Below, piece after piece: positions 1 through 8,358 of a DNA stretch of 64,000 nucleotides. The stretch's first letter is position 1, and each line of letters starts with the position of its first letter. The notes under the pieces were generated by a model that was given only the letters and a program-made list of their open reading frames with translations, did not search any database and was not told the DNA's origin. The translations under genes were made by a program, and so were the position numbers. The DNA lies in contig NZ_CP108430.1 of assembly GCF_041435335.1 (NCBI RefSeq), forward strand, positions 7,281,001 to 7,345,000. The letters run 5' to 3'. This DNA is from Streptomyces sp. NBC_01283. GTDB lineage: Bacteria; Actinomycetota; Actinomycetes; Streptomycetales; Streptomycetaceae.

Positions 1-482
1 AGATCATCGACCTCTCCGTCGTCGACCTCGTCCGCACCCGCAGGCGGGGCGTGCCGCGCTACAACGACTTCCGCGCGGGCCTGCACAAGTCGCGCATCCG
101 CCGCTTCGAGGACCTGAGCCAGGACCCCGAGACCGTCGCGCGCCTCAAGGACGTCTACCGCTCGGTCGACGAGATCGACACCGTGGTCGGCCTGTTCGCC
201 GAGAACCCGCCGACCGGCTTCGGCTTCAGCGACACGGCCTTCCGCATCTTCATCCTGATGGCCACCCGGCGCCTGCAGAGCGACCGCTTCCTGACCGTCG
301 ACTACCGCCCCGAGATCTACACGCCGCTCGGCATGGACTGGGTCGAGAAGGGCGGCATGAAGTCCGTGATCCAGCGGCACGCCCCGGATCTCGCCGGGCT
401 GCTGCCCCGCAACGCGAGTGCGTTCGCGCCGTGGCGGCAGGTCAAGCCGGCGCGGGACGGTGGCAGCGATGCCACCGGGTGA
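1..482 (+). CDS. Animal-type heme peroxidase, C-terminal part (gene enters from the left edge)
   Basis: The reading frame is open from base 3 without a start, so only the last ~160 codons are present. The segment around RRRGVPRYNDFR followed by a helical region with DTVVGLFAE and a terminal FRIFILMATRRLQSDRF stretch matches the C-terminal part of the animal (cyclooxygenase/myeloperoxidase-like) heme peroxidase superfamily, where R-G-(V/I)-P-x-Y-N-(D/E)-(F/A)-R is characteristic. The distal and proximal heme histidines would lie upstream, outside the window. The stop overlaps the start of the next gene by 14 bases, so the two are probably translated together. The biological substrate cannot be told from this fragment. 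Confidence 0.8.
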   Translation, partial: IIDLSVVDLVRTRRRGVPRYNDFRAGLHKSRIRRFEDLSQDPETVARLKDVYRSVDEIDTVVGLFAENPPTGFGFSDTAFRIFILMATRRLQSDRFLTVDYRPEIYTPLGMDWVEKGGMKSVIQRHAPDLAGLLPRNASAFAPWRQVKPARDGGSDATG

Positions 483-1875
483 CGGCGGCGGGCCCGACAG
501 CCGGGCGAACGGTCACCACCCCGGGCTCGCCGACCTCTTCGTACGTCCCCTCCTGGAGACGGTCTGGCGCCGCCGCACCCACCGGGTGAGCCAGGGCGCC
601 ACCGTCCCCGCGGGCTCGATGAGTTACGTCTCCGACAACGCCCCGCAGCCGCTGACCGAGCTGGAGGAGGCGGTCCTGATCGCCCTCACCGGCTGCACCG
701 GGCTCACGATGCCCGACCGCCCCTTCGAGGACCCGCGGAACGGCAAGCCGATCATGGCGAAGCCGAACCTGACCATGGCGGGGCGGACGGCGGGCAGCCC
801 CGACAACGCGCAGGGCACGCACTTCTTCCTGATCAACGACACCGGCACGTACTACCTGAGGAAGCTGCCGCCGGCGCCCGGGGAACCCTTCGACGACGCG
901 ACGCTGACCGCCCGCGCACGCGAGGCCAAGGTCAAGGTCCTCGACCACCGGCTCGACGTGGCCGAAGGGCTGCGGGACTTCCCGGCCTACCTGGACTCGA
1001 ACCGCTTCCTGTCCAACCTGCCGGGCACGACGCTCCTGTTCCCGGTGGTGGACCTCTCCCACCAGTACATCAACGCCCTGATGTACCTGCTCACGCAGCC
1101 GGACGGGGCACGGCCCACGCTGGTGGACGACCGGAACTTCTACCGCCCCGCGGGCGTCAAGAAGTGGATCAAGAACGGGTTCCTGAACGAGAAGCTGAAG
1201 CTGCCCCTGGGTGCGCTCGGCCCGCTCCGCACCCAGATCGAGGCGGACCTGCTGCTCCAGAACCTGATGCTGGTGGCGGAGGCGATGGGCCTCGGCGCCT
1301 GGATCCACGCGTCCATCAACCCGCAGATCGCCCTGGGCGACCCGAAGTTCTCCCGCGCCTACGGCAGGATGCTCGGCTTCACCTTCGTCACCCCGCGCTG
1401 GCGCCCGGCCGACGTGTGGCGCTGGCACATCCCGCTCCCCAAGTACGCGAACGTGCGCTCGCACCCGGTGGGCCTCAAGGGCCCCGGCGGCGAACAGCTG
1501 ATCTCCGCCATGTGCCCGCCCGCGTTCGCGTCGATGTCCGACGCGGTGGACACCGTCATCCGCGAGAAGTTCGGCCCCGGCGGCGTCTACGGCGACAAGG
1601 ACGTGTTCACCCGCATCTACCGCGAGGACTACGGCCAGCGCTACCTCGCCGAGGCGAGCGAGTACGAGGAGCGGGTGATCGAGTGCGCCCGTGACATCTG
1701 CACGTACATCCTCCGGACGCACCGCCGCTTCCCCGCGCACACGGACGCGATCCACGTCCCCGGAATCTGGCTGCAGGCCCACCACGTGGAGAGCGCGTAC
1801 TACGACAAGTACTTCACGCAGGGCCTCACCCCGGCACACCGCCGCCACGGCGGCCTGTGGGACGGCGAGACGTGA
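469..1875 (+). CDS. Uncharacterised protein with a nitroreductase-like segment, coupled to the peroxidase
   Basis: This 468-residue protein starts at the ATG inside the end of the peroxidase gene; GGACGG a few bases upstream is a modest ribosome site. A stretch near the middle (LLLQNLMLVAEAMGLGAW) resembles the hydrophobic helix of FMN nitroreductases, where QNLLLAAxALGLG is typical. The early segment (LTELEEAVLIALTGCTG) also resembles the start of that fold. The rest has no family I recognise, and the C-terminal half is rich in Trp, Tyr and His. The overlap with the heme peroxidase suggests a two-component oxidative system, but that is inference. No signal peptide or membrane segment is visible. 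Confidence 0.7.
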   Translation: MPPGDGGGPDSRANGHHPGLADLFVRPLLETVWRRRTHRVSQGATVPAGSMSYVSDNAPQPLTELEEAVLIALTGCTGLTMPDRPFEDPRNGKPIMAKPNLTMAGRTAGSPDNAQGTHFFLINDTGTYYLRKLPPAPGEPFDDATLTARAREAKVKVLDHRLDVAEGLRDFPAYLDSNRFLSNLPGTTLLFPVVDLSHQYINALMYLLTQPDGARPTLVDDRNFYRPAGVKKWIKNGFLNEKLKLPLGALGPLRTQIEADLLLQNLMLVAEAMGLGAWIHASINPQIALGDPKFSRAYGRMLGFTFVTPRWRPADVWRWHIPLPKYANVRSHPVGLKGPGGEQLISAMCPPAFASMSDAVDTVIREKFGPGGVYGDKDVFTRIYREDYGQRYLAEASEYEERVIECARDICTYILRTHRRFPAHTDAIHVPGIWLQAHHVESAYYDKYFTQGLTPAHRRHGGLWDGET

Positions 1876-1888
1876 ACCCGGCACAACG

Positions 1889-1927
1889 CGCGAGGAGCGG
1901 GCCGGGAATCCCGGCCCGCTCCTCGCG
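1889..1927. terminator. Strong hairpin between the nitroreductase-like gene and tRNA-Leu
   Basis: An 18-bp perfect stem with a 3-base loop (AAT). It begins 13 bases after the stop codon and could serve both the gene on its left and the tRNA gene transcribed towards it. Confidence 0.85.
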
Positions 1928-1947
1928 GTCTGTCTCTGTTACCTCTG

Positions 1948-2032
1948 TGTCCGAGGGGGGACTTGAACCCCCACGCCCGATAAAGGGCACTAGCACCTCA
2001 AGCTAGCGCGTCTGCCATTCCGCCACCCGGAC
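1948..2032 (-). tRNA. tRNA-Leu (anticodon GAG)
   Basis: On the minus strand an 85-base cloverleaf can be drawn. The acceptor stem GTCCGGG pairs with CTCGGAC, the anticodon stem CTAGC/GCTAG encloses loop TTGAGGT (anticodon GAG), there is a long variable arm as expected for Leu, and the T-arm contains GTTCAAGTCC. The discriminator is A and no CCA is encoded. The anticodon reads CUC/CUU leucine codons. No integrated element or duplicated 3' end is seen next to it. Confidence 0.95.
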
Positions 2033-2213
2033 CGGTGGTCTGTCGCGGTTTCCCGCGGCGACGTGGAAAACCATAGCAAACATTCGGGGGCCTCTGATCA
2101 CACAGGTCAGGAGCGTGAACGGCGTATGACGGCGGGTGCCCGGCCTTGGGTGTCGGAGGGTGGACGCGGGAGGATGAGGAGGACCACCAGCAGCGATAGC
2201 GGGAGGAACCATC

Positions 2214-3566
2214 GTGAGCGAGCCGAGCAGGGCCGACAGGGCGGGCGAGGCGGACCGGTCGCGGCCCGTCACCGGTGAGGACGAGGTCGTCGATCTCTGC
2301 CGCGATCTGATCCGCATGGACACGAGCAACTACGGCGACCACTCGGGGCCGGGTGAGCGCAAGGCCGCCGAGTACATCGCGGAGAAGCTCGCCGAGGTGG
2401 GGCTCGAACCGCAGATCTTCGAGTCGCATCCCGGACGGGCCTCCACGGTGGCCCGCATCGAGGGCGAGGATCGCTCCCGGCCCGCGCTGCTCATCCACGG
2501 CCACACCGACGTCGTACCGGCGAACGCGCAGGACTGGACGCACCACCCCTTCTCCGGGGAGATCGCGGACGGCTGTGTGTGGGGCCGTGGCGCCGTCGAC
2601 ATGAAGGACATGGACGCGATGACCCTCGCGGTCGTCCGCGAGCGCATGCGCACCGGCCGCAAGCCCCCGCGCGACATCGTGCTCTCGTTCATGGCCGACG
2701 AGGAGGCCGGCGGCACGTACGGCGCGCGCTACCTCGTCGACAACCACCCGGAGCTCTTCGAGGGCGTCACGGAGGCCATCAGCGAGGTCGGCGGCTTCTC
2801 CTACCAGGTCAACGAGGACCTGCGGCTCTACCTCATCGAGACGGCCCAGAAGGGCATGCACTGGATGAAGCTGACCGTGGACGGCACCGCCGGTCACGGT
2901 TCGATGATCCACAAGGACAACGCCATCACCGAACTGTCCGAGGCCGTCGGCCGGTTGGGGCGGCACGAGTTCCCGGTACGGGTGACCAAGACCCTGCGGC
3001 ACTTCCTGGACGAGCTCGGCGACGCCCTCGGCACCGAGCTCGACCCCGAGAACATGGACGCGACGCTCGCCAAGCTCGGCGGCATCGCCAAGCTCATCGG
3101 TGCCTCGCTGAAGAACACCGCCAACCCGACCCAGCTGGGTGCGGGCTACAAGGTCAACGTCATCCCGGGGCAGGCGACGGCGCACGTCGACGGCCGCTTC
3201 CTGCCGGGGTACGAGGAGGAGTTCCTCGCCGACCTGGACCGCATCCTCGGCCCGAACGTCAAGCGGACGGACGTGCACGCGGACAAGGCCCTGGAGACCA
3301 CCTTCGACGGCGCGCTCGTCGACGCCATGCAGACGGCGCTGCAGGCCGAGGACCCGATCGCCCGCGCCGTGCCGTACATGCTCTCCGCGGGCACCGACGC
3401 CAAGTCCTTCGACGACCTCGGCATCCGCGGCTTCGGCTTCGCGCCGCTGAAGCTGCCGCCGGAGCTGGACTTCGCGGGCATGTTCCACGGTGTGGACGAG
3501 CGGGTGCCGGTGGACGGCCTGAAGTTCGGCGTGCGCGTGCTCGACCGGTTCATCGACGCGTCCTGA
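2214..3566 (+). CDS. M20 family metallopeptidase (dipeptidase/deacylase type)
   Basis: A 450-residue zinc hydrolase of the M20/M25/M40 family. HGHTDVVP (His97 as zinc ligand, Asp99 catalytic), GAVDMKD (Asp129 bridging the two metals) and ADEEAGG (Glu163 general base, Glu164 ligand) are all present and in the usual order; a dimerisation domain sits between about residues 215 and 330. The protein should be cytoplasmic, as there is no signal peptide. The GTG start at 2214 follows GGGAGGAACC. It stands alone between the divergent tRNA and the chaplin genes. Family members cleave dipeptides, N-acyl amino acids or carbamoyl compounds, so the substrate cannot be assigned. Confidence 0.9.
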   Translation: MSEPSRADRAGEADRSRPVTGEDEVVDLCRDLIRMDTSNYGDHSGPGERKAAEYIAEKLAEVGLEPQIFESHPGRASTVARIEGEDRSRPALLIHGHTDVVPANAQDWTHHPFSGEIADGCVWGRGAVDMKDMDAMTLAVVRERMRTGRKPPRDIVLSFMADEEAGGTYGARYLVDNHPELFEGVTEAISEVGGFSYQVNEDLRLYLIETAQKGMHWMKLTVDGTAGHGSMIHKDNAITELSEAVGRLGRHEFPVRVTKTLRHFLDELGDALGTELDPENMDATLAKLGGIAKLIGASLKNTANPTQLGAGYKVNVIPGQATAHVDGRFLPGYEEEFLADLDRILGPNVKRTDVHADKALETTFDGALVDAMQTALQAEDPIARAVPYMLSAGTDAKSFDDLGIRGFGFAPLKLPPELDFAGMFHGVDERVPVDGLKFGVRVLDRFIDAS

Positions 3567-3653
3567 ACGCCGGTCCGTACGCCCCTCCGTGCGCCGTTCG
3601 TGCCGCAAATGCGTGCTGAAACGAAACTCCAATAATCGTCAGCGCGTGCGTAC

Positions 3654-3682
3654 TTGACTGAAAAGAGTGAAAGGGACCATAC
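3654..3682 (+). promoter_or_regulatory. Possible promoter of the short chaplin gene
   Basis: TTGACT at 3654-3659 and CATACG at 3678-3683 are 18 bases apart, about 80 bases before the chaplin start codon. The match to a vegetative-type promoter is by eye. Chaplin genes are developmentally controlled in Streptomyces, so another sigma factor may be the real user. Confidence 0.35.
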
Positions 3683-3761
3683 GCTCGTAGCCCCATTACC
3701 TCCTCCTCGTTACAGGTGGTGCGGTCCGCGGCTGGGATCGCATTGCCAACAAGGAGGAACA

Positions 3762-3995
3762 ATGATCAAGAAGGTCGTCGCTGCTGCGGCTGCCACTGGT
3801 GGTCTCGTGCTCGCGGGTGCGGGTATCGCTGCTGCCGACGCCGGTGCCCAGGGTGCCGCCGTGAACTCCCCCGGCGTGCTCTCGGGCAATGTCGTTCAGG
3901 CGCCCATCCACGTGCCGGTGAACGTCTGTGGCAACACGGTCTCCGTGATCGGGCTGCTGAACCCCGCCTTCGGCAACACCTGCGCCAACGTCTGA
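3762..3995 (+). CDS. chpH: Short chaplin (ChpH-like)
   Basis: A 77-residue secreted surface-active protein. A signal peptide (MIKKVVAAAAATGGLVLAGA, then AAAD) is followed by one chaplin domain with the family core NSPGVLSGN, PVNVCGNTV and NPAFGNTC; the two cysteines form the usual disulfide. Length and organisation match the short chaplins ChpD-H. These assemble into amyloid fibrils that lower surface tension so aerial hyphae can emerge. The ATG has a strong AGGAGG site 6 bases upstream. A terminator follows and the long chaplin gene is next, the same pairing (chpH-chpC) that I recall from S. coelicolor. Confidence 0.95.
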   Translation: MIKKVVAAAAATGGLVLAGAGIAAADAGAQGAAVNSPGVLSGNVVQAPIHVPVNVCGNTVSVIGLLNPAFGNTCANV

Positions 3996-4033
3996 CGTTG
4001 TTGTGCCTCACCCCACGAGGGTCTGAGCCTGTC

Positions 4034-4066
4034 GGCCCCGGAGTGCGAGCCATGCACTCCGGGGCC
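4034..4066 (+). terminator. Hairpin after the short chaplin gene
   Basis: Perfect 13-bp stem GGCCCCGGAGTGC/GCACTCCGGGGCC with a 7-base loop, 38 bases after the stop. It separates chpH from chpC transcripts. Confidence 0.85.
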
Positions 4067-4135
4067 TTCGGGCATTCCGTGTGCGCGCCCCGAGGCGCGT
4101 ACGCATTCCTGAAGGTCATAAGGCAGGGAAAACCT

Positions 4136-4927
4136 ATGCGACAGGTCACTCGTAAAGGCCTGATCACGGTGGCGGCCGCGACAGGCGTGCTCGCCATCAG
4201 CGGTGGATACGCGCAAGCCGACTCCGGCGCCCACGGGGGTGCGTCGAATTCTCCGGGCGTGCTGTCCGGCAACTCGGTGCAGTTGCCGGTCGACGTACCG
4301 GTGAACGTCTGCGGCAACAGCGTCAACGTCGTCGGGGTGCTCAACCCCACGGCCGGCAACCACTGTGCCAACACCTCCCACCACGGCGGCAGCGGCTCGC
4401 ACAAGCCCTCGGGCGGCGGGGCCGCGGCGGACGGGCACACCAGTGACTCGCCCGGCGTCGCCTCGGGCAATGACGTCCAGCTCCCGGTCGACGCGCCGGT
4501 GAACGTCTGCGGCAACAGCGTCACCATCGGCGGACTCGGCAACGCGACCGCCGGAAACGAATGCGCCAACGAATCGGGCGGCGTGCCGCCGGGCGGCGGG
4601 AAGCCGCCCACGAAGCCGGAGCAGCCGCCGGGCGGCCCGGGGCAGCCCGAGACGCCGGGCAAGCCGGGCGAGCCGGGCAAACCGGGTGAACCTGGTAATC
4701 CGGTCCACCCCGAGCAGCCGGGGAAGCCCGGTACGCCGGGTGAGAAGCCGGTGGACGACAGGGCGATGCCGAACGAGCCGGGGGCGCAGAGTGTCGCGCA
4801 GCCCAAGGGCTCGGAGTCGCTGGCCCAGACGGGGAGCGAACTGCCGATGGGCGTCGTGCTGCCGGTGGGCGCGGGCATGCTGCTCGCGGGCACGGTGCTG
4901 TACCGAAGGACCCGGTCGGCCGCCTGA
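4136..4927 (+). CDS. chpC: Long chaplin with sortase sorting signal (ChpC-like)
   Basis: A 263-residue wall-anchored chaplin. It has an N-terminal signal peptide ending near YAQAD and two chaplin domains, around residues 29-80 and 101-153, each with SPGVxSGN, PVNVCGN and two Cys. A Pro/Gly-rich collagen-like spacer (repeats of PGKPGEPG) comes next, and the C-terminus has LAQTG followed by a hydrophobic segment and RRTR. LAQTG fits the LAxTG signal used by class E sortases of Streptomyces. Long chaplins tether the short chaplin layer to peptidoglycan. The start at 4136 follows AGGGAAAA, a weak ribosome site. Confidence 0.93.
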   Translation: MRQVTRKGLITVAAATGVLAISGGYAQADSGAHGGASNSPGVLSGNSVQLPVDVPVNVCGNSVNVVGVLNPTAGNHCANTSHHGGSGSHKPSGGGAAADGHTSDSPGVASGNDVQLPVDAPVNVCGNSVTIGGLGNATAGNECANESGGVPPGGGKPPTKPEQPPGGPGQPETPGKPGEPGKPGEPGNPVHPEQPGKPGTPGEKPVDDRAMPNEPGAQSVAQPKGSESLAQTGSELPMGVVLPVGAGMLLAGTVLYRRTRSAA

Positions 4928-4961
4928 TCAGCGTGCGCGGCACCGCTTGATCGGTAGGAAC

Positions 4962-4993
4962 GGAGGGTGTCCCGCCTGGTCGGGGCACCCTCC
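4962..4993. terminator. Hairpin between chpC and the DUF5703 gene
   Basis: GGAGGGTGTCCCG pairs with CGGGGCACCCTCC (one G-T pair) around a 6-base loop. It lies between two convergent genes and can work in both directions. Confidence 0.8.
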
Positions 4994-5008
4994 CTTCCCG
5001 TTCTCACC

Positions 5009-5197
5009 TCACCAAGTGGCCCGCAGCTGGCGGATGATCCGCCGCTTCAGCCGCACCCTGCGGCTGCCGTCAGCGTGCAGGCTCAGACGGTCCAACTCCC
5101 AGTGTCCGTACTCCGCGTGGTCCGTCAGCAGGCGCGTTGCTTCCTTGCGGGTGACCCCGCGTGGGACATACACGTCGACAAATTCGTATTCCGGCAT
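5009..5197 (-). CDS. Small conserved protein, DUF5703 type
   Basis: A 62-residue basic protein (MPEYEFVDVYVPRGV at the start, a run of Arg/Lys and RRIIRQLRATW at the end). I recognise it as the DUF5703 family of streptomycetes, which has no known function. It contains no signal peptide or cysteines. It is divergent from the next gene with 47 bases between start codons, so both promoters must be packed in that gap. Confidence 0.8.
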   Translation of the reverse strand: MPEYEFVDVYVPRGVTRKEATRLLTDHAEYGHWELDRLSLHADGSRRVRLKRRIIRQLRATW

Positions 5198-5244
5198 CGC
5201 ATCTATTGTGCAAGTACGGGCCCGGTACGGATAGCGTCTGCACT

Positions 5245-6027
5245 ATGTCTGATGCTGCGCAGCCCACCGCTGCCGAGGTACGCGCCGCCGCCGAGGCGGT
5301 CAAGACCGCGCTCGACCGTCACCTTGCCGCGGTCGAACGCAGGTCGGGTGAGGACGACCCGGCCGTCTACGAAGCGTTCAACGAGCTGGCCGCCGCGGCC
5401 GAGGAGTACGACGAGCTTCTCTACGACCGCTATGACGAGGTCACCCCCTTCGAGATCCCCGGCTCGGACAGCGACGTGCTGCCGCCGTACCAGGGCCCGG
5501 AGGAGGCGAACGCGCTCAGCGTGCTGATCCGCAGGGACTACGCCGTCGCGGAGCCGCAGCGGCTCCTCGCGCAGGCCCAGCGGGTCGCGGACCTCGACGA
5601 GGGAACGGCGGGCGAGAGTCCCGCCGCCGCGGCGGCGGGCAGCAGTGTGCATGCCGCGCTCGGCGTCCTCTTCGGTGAGTTCGAGCCGGACGAGATCGCC
5701 TCCCGGCACAAGGAGTTCGGCCTGGAGGAGGGCGACTCCACGCTCTGGGTCACCGCGGCGGACGAGCCCGCCGAGCCGGGGGAGTGGCTCGACGCCCCCT
5801 TCGACCAGGCGGACCCGCACCGGGTCGTGTGCCGCTTCGACGTCAGCGCGGTCTTCGACGACGAGCCGGACGACGACGGCATCGACCCCGACGTCCATGT
5901 CCATGCGGATCCGGACGCCGTGGCGGTGCTGGAGGAGCTCGACGAGCTCGACGAAGCGGACGACGCCGACATCGCCGACATCGCCGACGTCAACGACCAC
6001 CGAAGGCCGCTGGACGCGGATCGCTGA
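5245..6027 (+). CDS. Uncharacterised acidic protein
   Basis: A 260-residue protein that I do not assign to a characterised family. The first ~100 residues look helical (many Ala, Glu, Leu) and include DEVTPFEIPGSDSDVLPPYQGPE. The middle has HAALGVLFGEFEPDEIASRHKEFGLEEGDSTLWV, and the last 50 residues are strongly acidic low-complexity sequence (EELDELDEADDADIADIAD). No membrane segment or signal peptide. It is next to the chaplin cluster in what appears to be conserved backbone. The ATG at 5245 is chosen because it starts the compositionally consistent part. Confidence 0.75.
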   Translation: MSDAAQPTAAEVRAAAEAVKTALDRHLAAVERRSGEDDPAVYEAFNELAAAAEEYDELLYDRYDEVTPFEIPGSDSDVLPPYQGPEEANALSVLIRRDYAVAEPQRLLAQAQRVADLDEGTAGESPAAAAAGSSVHAALGVLFGEFEPDEIASRHKEFGLEEGDSTLWVTAADEPAEPGEWLDAPFDQADPHRVVCRFDVSAVFDDEPDDDGIDPDVHVHADPDAVAVLEELDELDEADDADIADIADVNDHRRPLDADR

Positions 6028-6030
6028 CCT

Positions 6031-6061
6031 GCGGGGCGCAGCCGTCGCGGCTGCGCCCCGC
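6031..6061. terminator. Bidirectional hairpin between convergent genes
   Basis: Perfect 14-bp stem GCGGGGCGCAGCCG/CGGCTGCGCCCCGC with loop TCG, located between two genes that face each other. Confidence 0.85.
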
Positions 6062-6087
6062 CGCTCGTGTGCGTCCGGCTGCCCGGC

Positions 6088-8358
6088 TCACGCCGTGGCG
6101 GGCACCTGGGGGCGCAGCAGGGTCTGCAGGCGCGTCGTACGGGCCTTCGCGGGGATCTCCGCCACCGCGCGCGGCAGCGCCTGCTCCGCGCCCTGGACCA
6201 CCGACAGGTGCCGCTCGCCGCGGCTGAACGCGGTGTAGACCCACGGCCTGCTCAGGGCCGCTGCCGCGTCGCCGGGCAGCACCACGACCGCCGCGGGCCA
6301 GCTCAGGCCGACGGCCTGGTGTGCGGTGAGCGCCCAGGCGTGCCGCACCATCTGCTCCACCTGCTCCTTCGGTACGACGACGGGGGCGCCGTCACACTCC
6401 AGGTGCAGCCCCTCCGCGTCGGCGCGCAGCACCCGGCCCAGGATCGTGCGTCCGGGCGCCGGTACGTGGGCGACGCGGTCGCCGGGGTCGAAGCCGCCGA
6501 ACCGGCCGGGGCCGGGGTTCAACCGCTCCTTGAGCGCGGTGTTCAAGGCGCGGGTGCCCGCGGCGCCGCCGTGCCCCGGAGTGATCACCTGGGTGTCCTC
6601 CGGTGGCACCCCGATCGCCCGGGGCACCGAGTCCGCCACGAGCTGCACCGTCCGGTGGACCGCCTCGCCCGCGTCGCGGACCGGGACGATCACGACTTCC
6701 TTGCCCGGCGCCTCGACCTGGTTCAGCTCGCCGATGCCGATGCCGGAGACCAGCTCCCCGATGGGCCCGGGGTCGGGGACGCGGGAGACGACCTGGGGGC
6801 AGCAGCGCGCCGCGGTGAGGTCCGCGAAGACCCGGCCGGGGCCCGCCGACCACAGCACTCCCGGATCGCCGCTGAGCACCAGGCGGGCGCCGTCAGGGAG
6901 TGACTCCACCAGCATCGCGGCGGTCTCCACGTCCAGCTGCGGCGCGTCCAGGACCACCAGGAGGTCCAGGTCGAGTGCGCCGTCCCTGTCCCGTCCGGGG
7001 CCCTCCGCACCGGAGAGCAGCCCCGCCACGGTCGCGGCGCCCGCCCCGTCCGCGTCGGCGCCGACGAGCCCGGCGACGCGTCGGCGTCCCGCGGAGCTGT
7101 GCGTGGCCGCCCAGGCCCGCAGGCCGAGAGCGGCCGCGGCCCTCACCAGCGCGGCGGGCTCGGCGCGGGCCGCCTCGCCGCCGGTGTGCAGGACGAGACC
7201 GTGACCGGCCACCGCGCGGATCAGCTCGGCGGTGGAACCCGAGGACTCGCCCGCCGCGGACTCCCAGTCGGCGGCCCGCGGGACCGAACCCTCTTCCTTG
7301 GGCAGGGAATTGATCACCCGGGCGAGCCCGTCGGCGAGGCTTTCCTCCGCGAGGGCGTACTGCTCGAGGCCGACCAGGACGCGGACCGGCTGCTCGGTCT
7401 CCTCGCCCTCGCCGTCGCCGTCTTCCTGCACGGGGGCCGCGGGGGCCGGTGCGCCCGGCGTCTCGATGGCGTCCTGGAAGACCAGGATGTCGCCCTCCGC
7501 GATGGCGCTCTGCACCGCCGCGTCCGGATCGGGCACGGCGCGCTGCCCGAGCGCGGTGGTGAGCGCCGCCGCGTCCAGGGCCGTATGGCCCGCGACGGCC
7601 GCCTGCTCAAGGAGCCAGGTGGTGATCGCGCGTCCCCTGCGCTCGTCGTCGGGCCCGCACTCCGCGCCGAGCAGCGCCCGCGCGAATCCGTCGGCCTGCT
7701 CCGTGCGCACGCCACCGACCCGCAGCAACTGCCAGGGATCTTCGCGCAGTTGGATGTCCGCGCCCTCGCCGAGCACCGCGGCCGCGCGCGCGGCCAGGGT
7801 GGCGGGTGCGCCTCCGTCGGTGAGCACGGCACGGACCGCTTCCACGGCTTCGTCGCCTGGGCCGCCCGAGGTGGGCGCCGCGACGGGCTGAGGCTGTCGC
7901 ACAGGCTCCCGCACGGCCCTGCGGGGCGCGGGTTCGGGCTCGCTGAAGGCGCTGACGACCGGCTTCTCGCCGCTCTCCACCGCGCGCACGGCGGCCAGCA
8001 GATCGGCGGCCGTGCCGCTGAGCTTGGCCCCGGCGTCCACCGGCCCCTGCTTGGCGGCCTTCCGCTCGGCGATCCGCTCCTGAAGCTCTCGCTGGGCAGC
8101 GATCTCCGCCTCGGTCTCCGACAGCTCCTTGCTCTCGGCGACAGCAGCTTCGCCTTCCACGGCGGCGTCAGGCCCGGTGGCATCCGGATCGGCCGCCTCA
8201 GGATCGGCGGAGCCCGCCGCTTCGGACGATCCGTCAGGGGCGGTGGCGGCTGTGGCGGTGTCGGTGGCGTGCTCGGCCTCCGGTGCCTGCGGCCCGGTTT
8301 CCTCCGGGGCGGCAGCCTCCGCTTCCTCCGCGGCAGCGGTTTCCGGCTCCGTACTCAC
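6088..8358 (-). CDS. RecD2-like protein with degenerate helicase motifs
   Basis: A 756-residue protein with an acidic Ala/Glu-rich N-terminal ~180 residues. A helix-hairpin-helix part follows (around DPWQLLRVGGVRTEQADGFA, then RRGRAITTWLLEQAAVAGH), as in RecD2. Then comes a helicase-like core and a C-terminal UvrD/RecD-type domain (ALTAHQAVGLSWPAAVVVLP, then YTAFSRGERHLSVV). The core keeps the shape of superfamily 1 but not the catalytic residues. Where a Walker A GxxGxGKT is expected it reads LHTGGEAARA, and the Walker B position reads VVLDAPQLD instead of DEA. ATPase activity is therefore doubtful, and a structural or regulatory DNA role is possible. The GTG start overlaps the stop of the upstream aldo/keto reductase gene (GTGA). 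Confidence 0.8.
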   Translation of the reverse strand: MSTEPETAAAEEAEAAAPEETGPQAPEAEHATDTATAATAPDGSSEAAGSADPEAADPDATGPDAAVEGEAAVAESKELSETEAEIAAQRELQERIAERKAAKQGPVDAGAKLSGTAADLLAAVRAVESGEKPVVSAFSEPEPAPRRAVREPVRQPQPVAAPTSGGPGDEAVEAVRAVLTDGGAPATLAARAAAVLGEGADIQLREDPWQLLRVGGVRTEQADGFARALLGAECGPDDERRGRAITTWLLEQAAVAGHTALDAAALTTALGQRAVPDPDAAVQSAIAEGDILVFQDAIETPGAPAPAAPVQEDGDGEGEETEQPVRVLVGLEQYALAEESLADGLARVINSLPKEEGSVPRAADWESAAGESSGSTAELIRAVAGHGLVLHTGGEAARAEPAALVRAAAALGLRAWAATHSSAGRRRVAGLVGADADGAGAATVAGLLSGAEGPGRDRDGALDLDLLVVLDAPQLDVETAAMLVESLPDGARLVLSGDPGVLWSAGPGRVFADLTAARCCPQVVSRVPDPGPIGELVSGIGIGELNQVEAPGKEVVIVPVRDAGEAVHRTVQLVADSVPRAIGVPPEDTQVITPGHGGAAGTRALNTALKERLNPGPGRFGGFDPGDRVAHVPAPGRTILGRVLRADAEGLHLECDGAPVVVPKEQVEQMVRHAWALTAHQAVGLSWPAAVVVLPGDAAAALSRPWVYTAFSRGERHLSVVQGAEQALPRAVAEIPAKARTTRLQTLLRPQVPATA

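Noticed and set aside
1948..2032. tRNA-Leu as an integration site
   Set aside because: No integrase, no second copy of the tRNA 3' end and no phage genes within reach.
4600..4760. Tandem DNA repeat or CRISPR-like array in chpC
   Set aside because: The repetition is in-frame codons of a Pro/Gly-rich protein spacer, not regularly spaced repeats with unique spacers.
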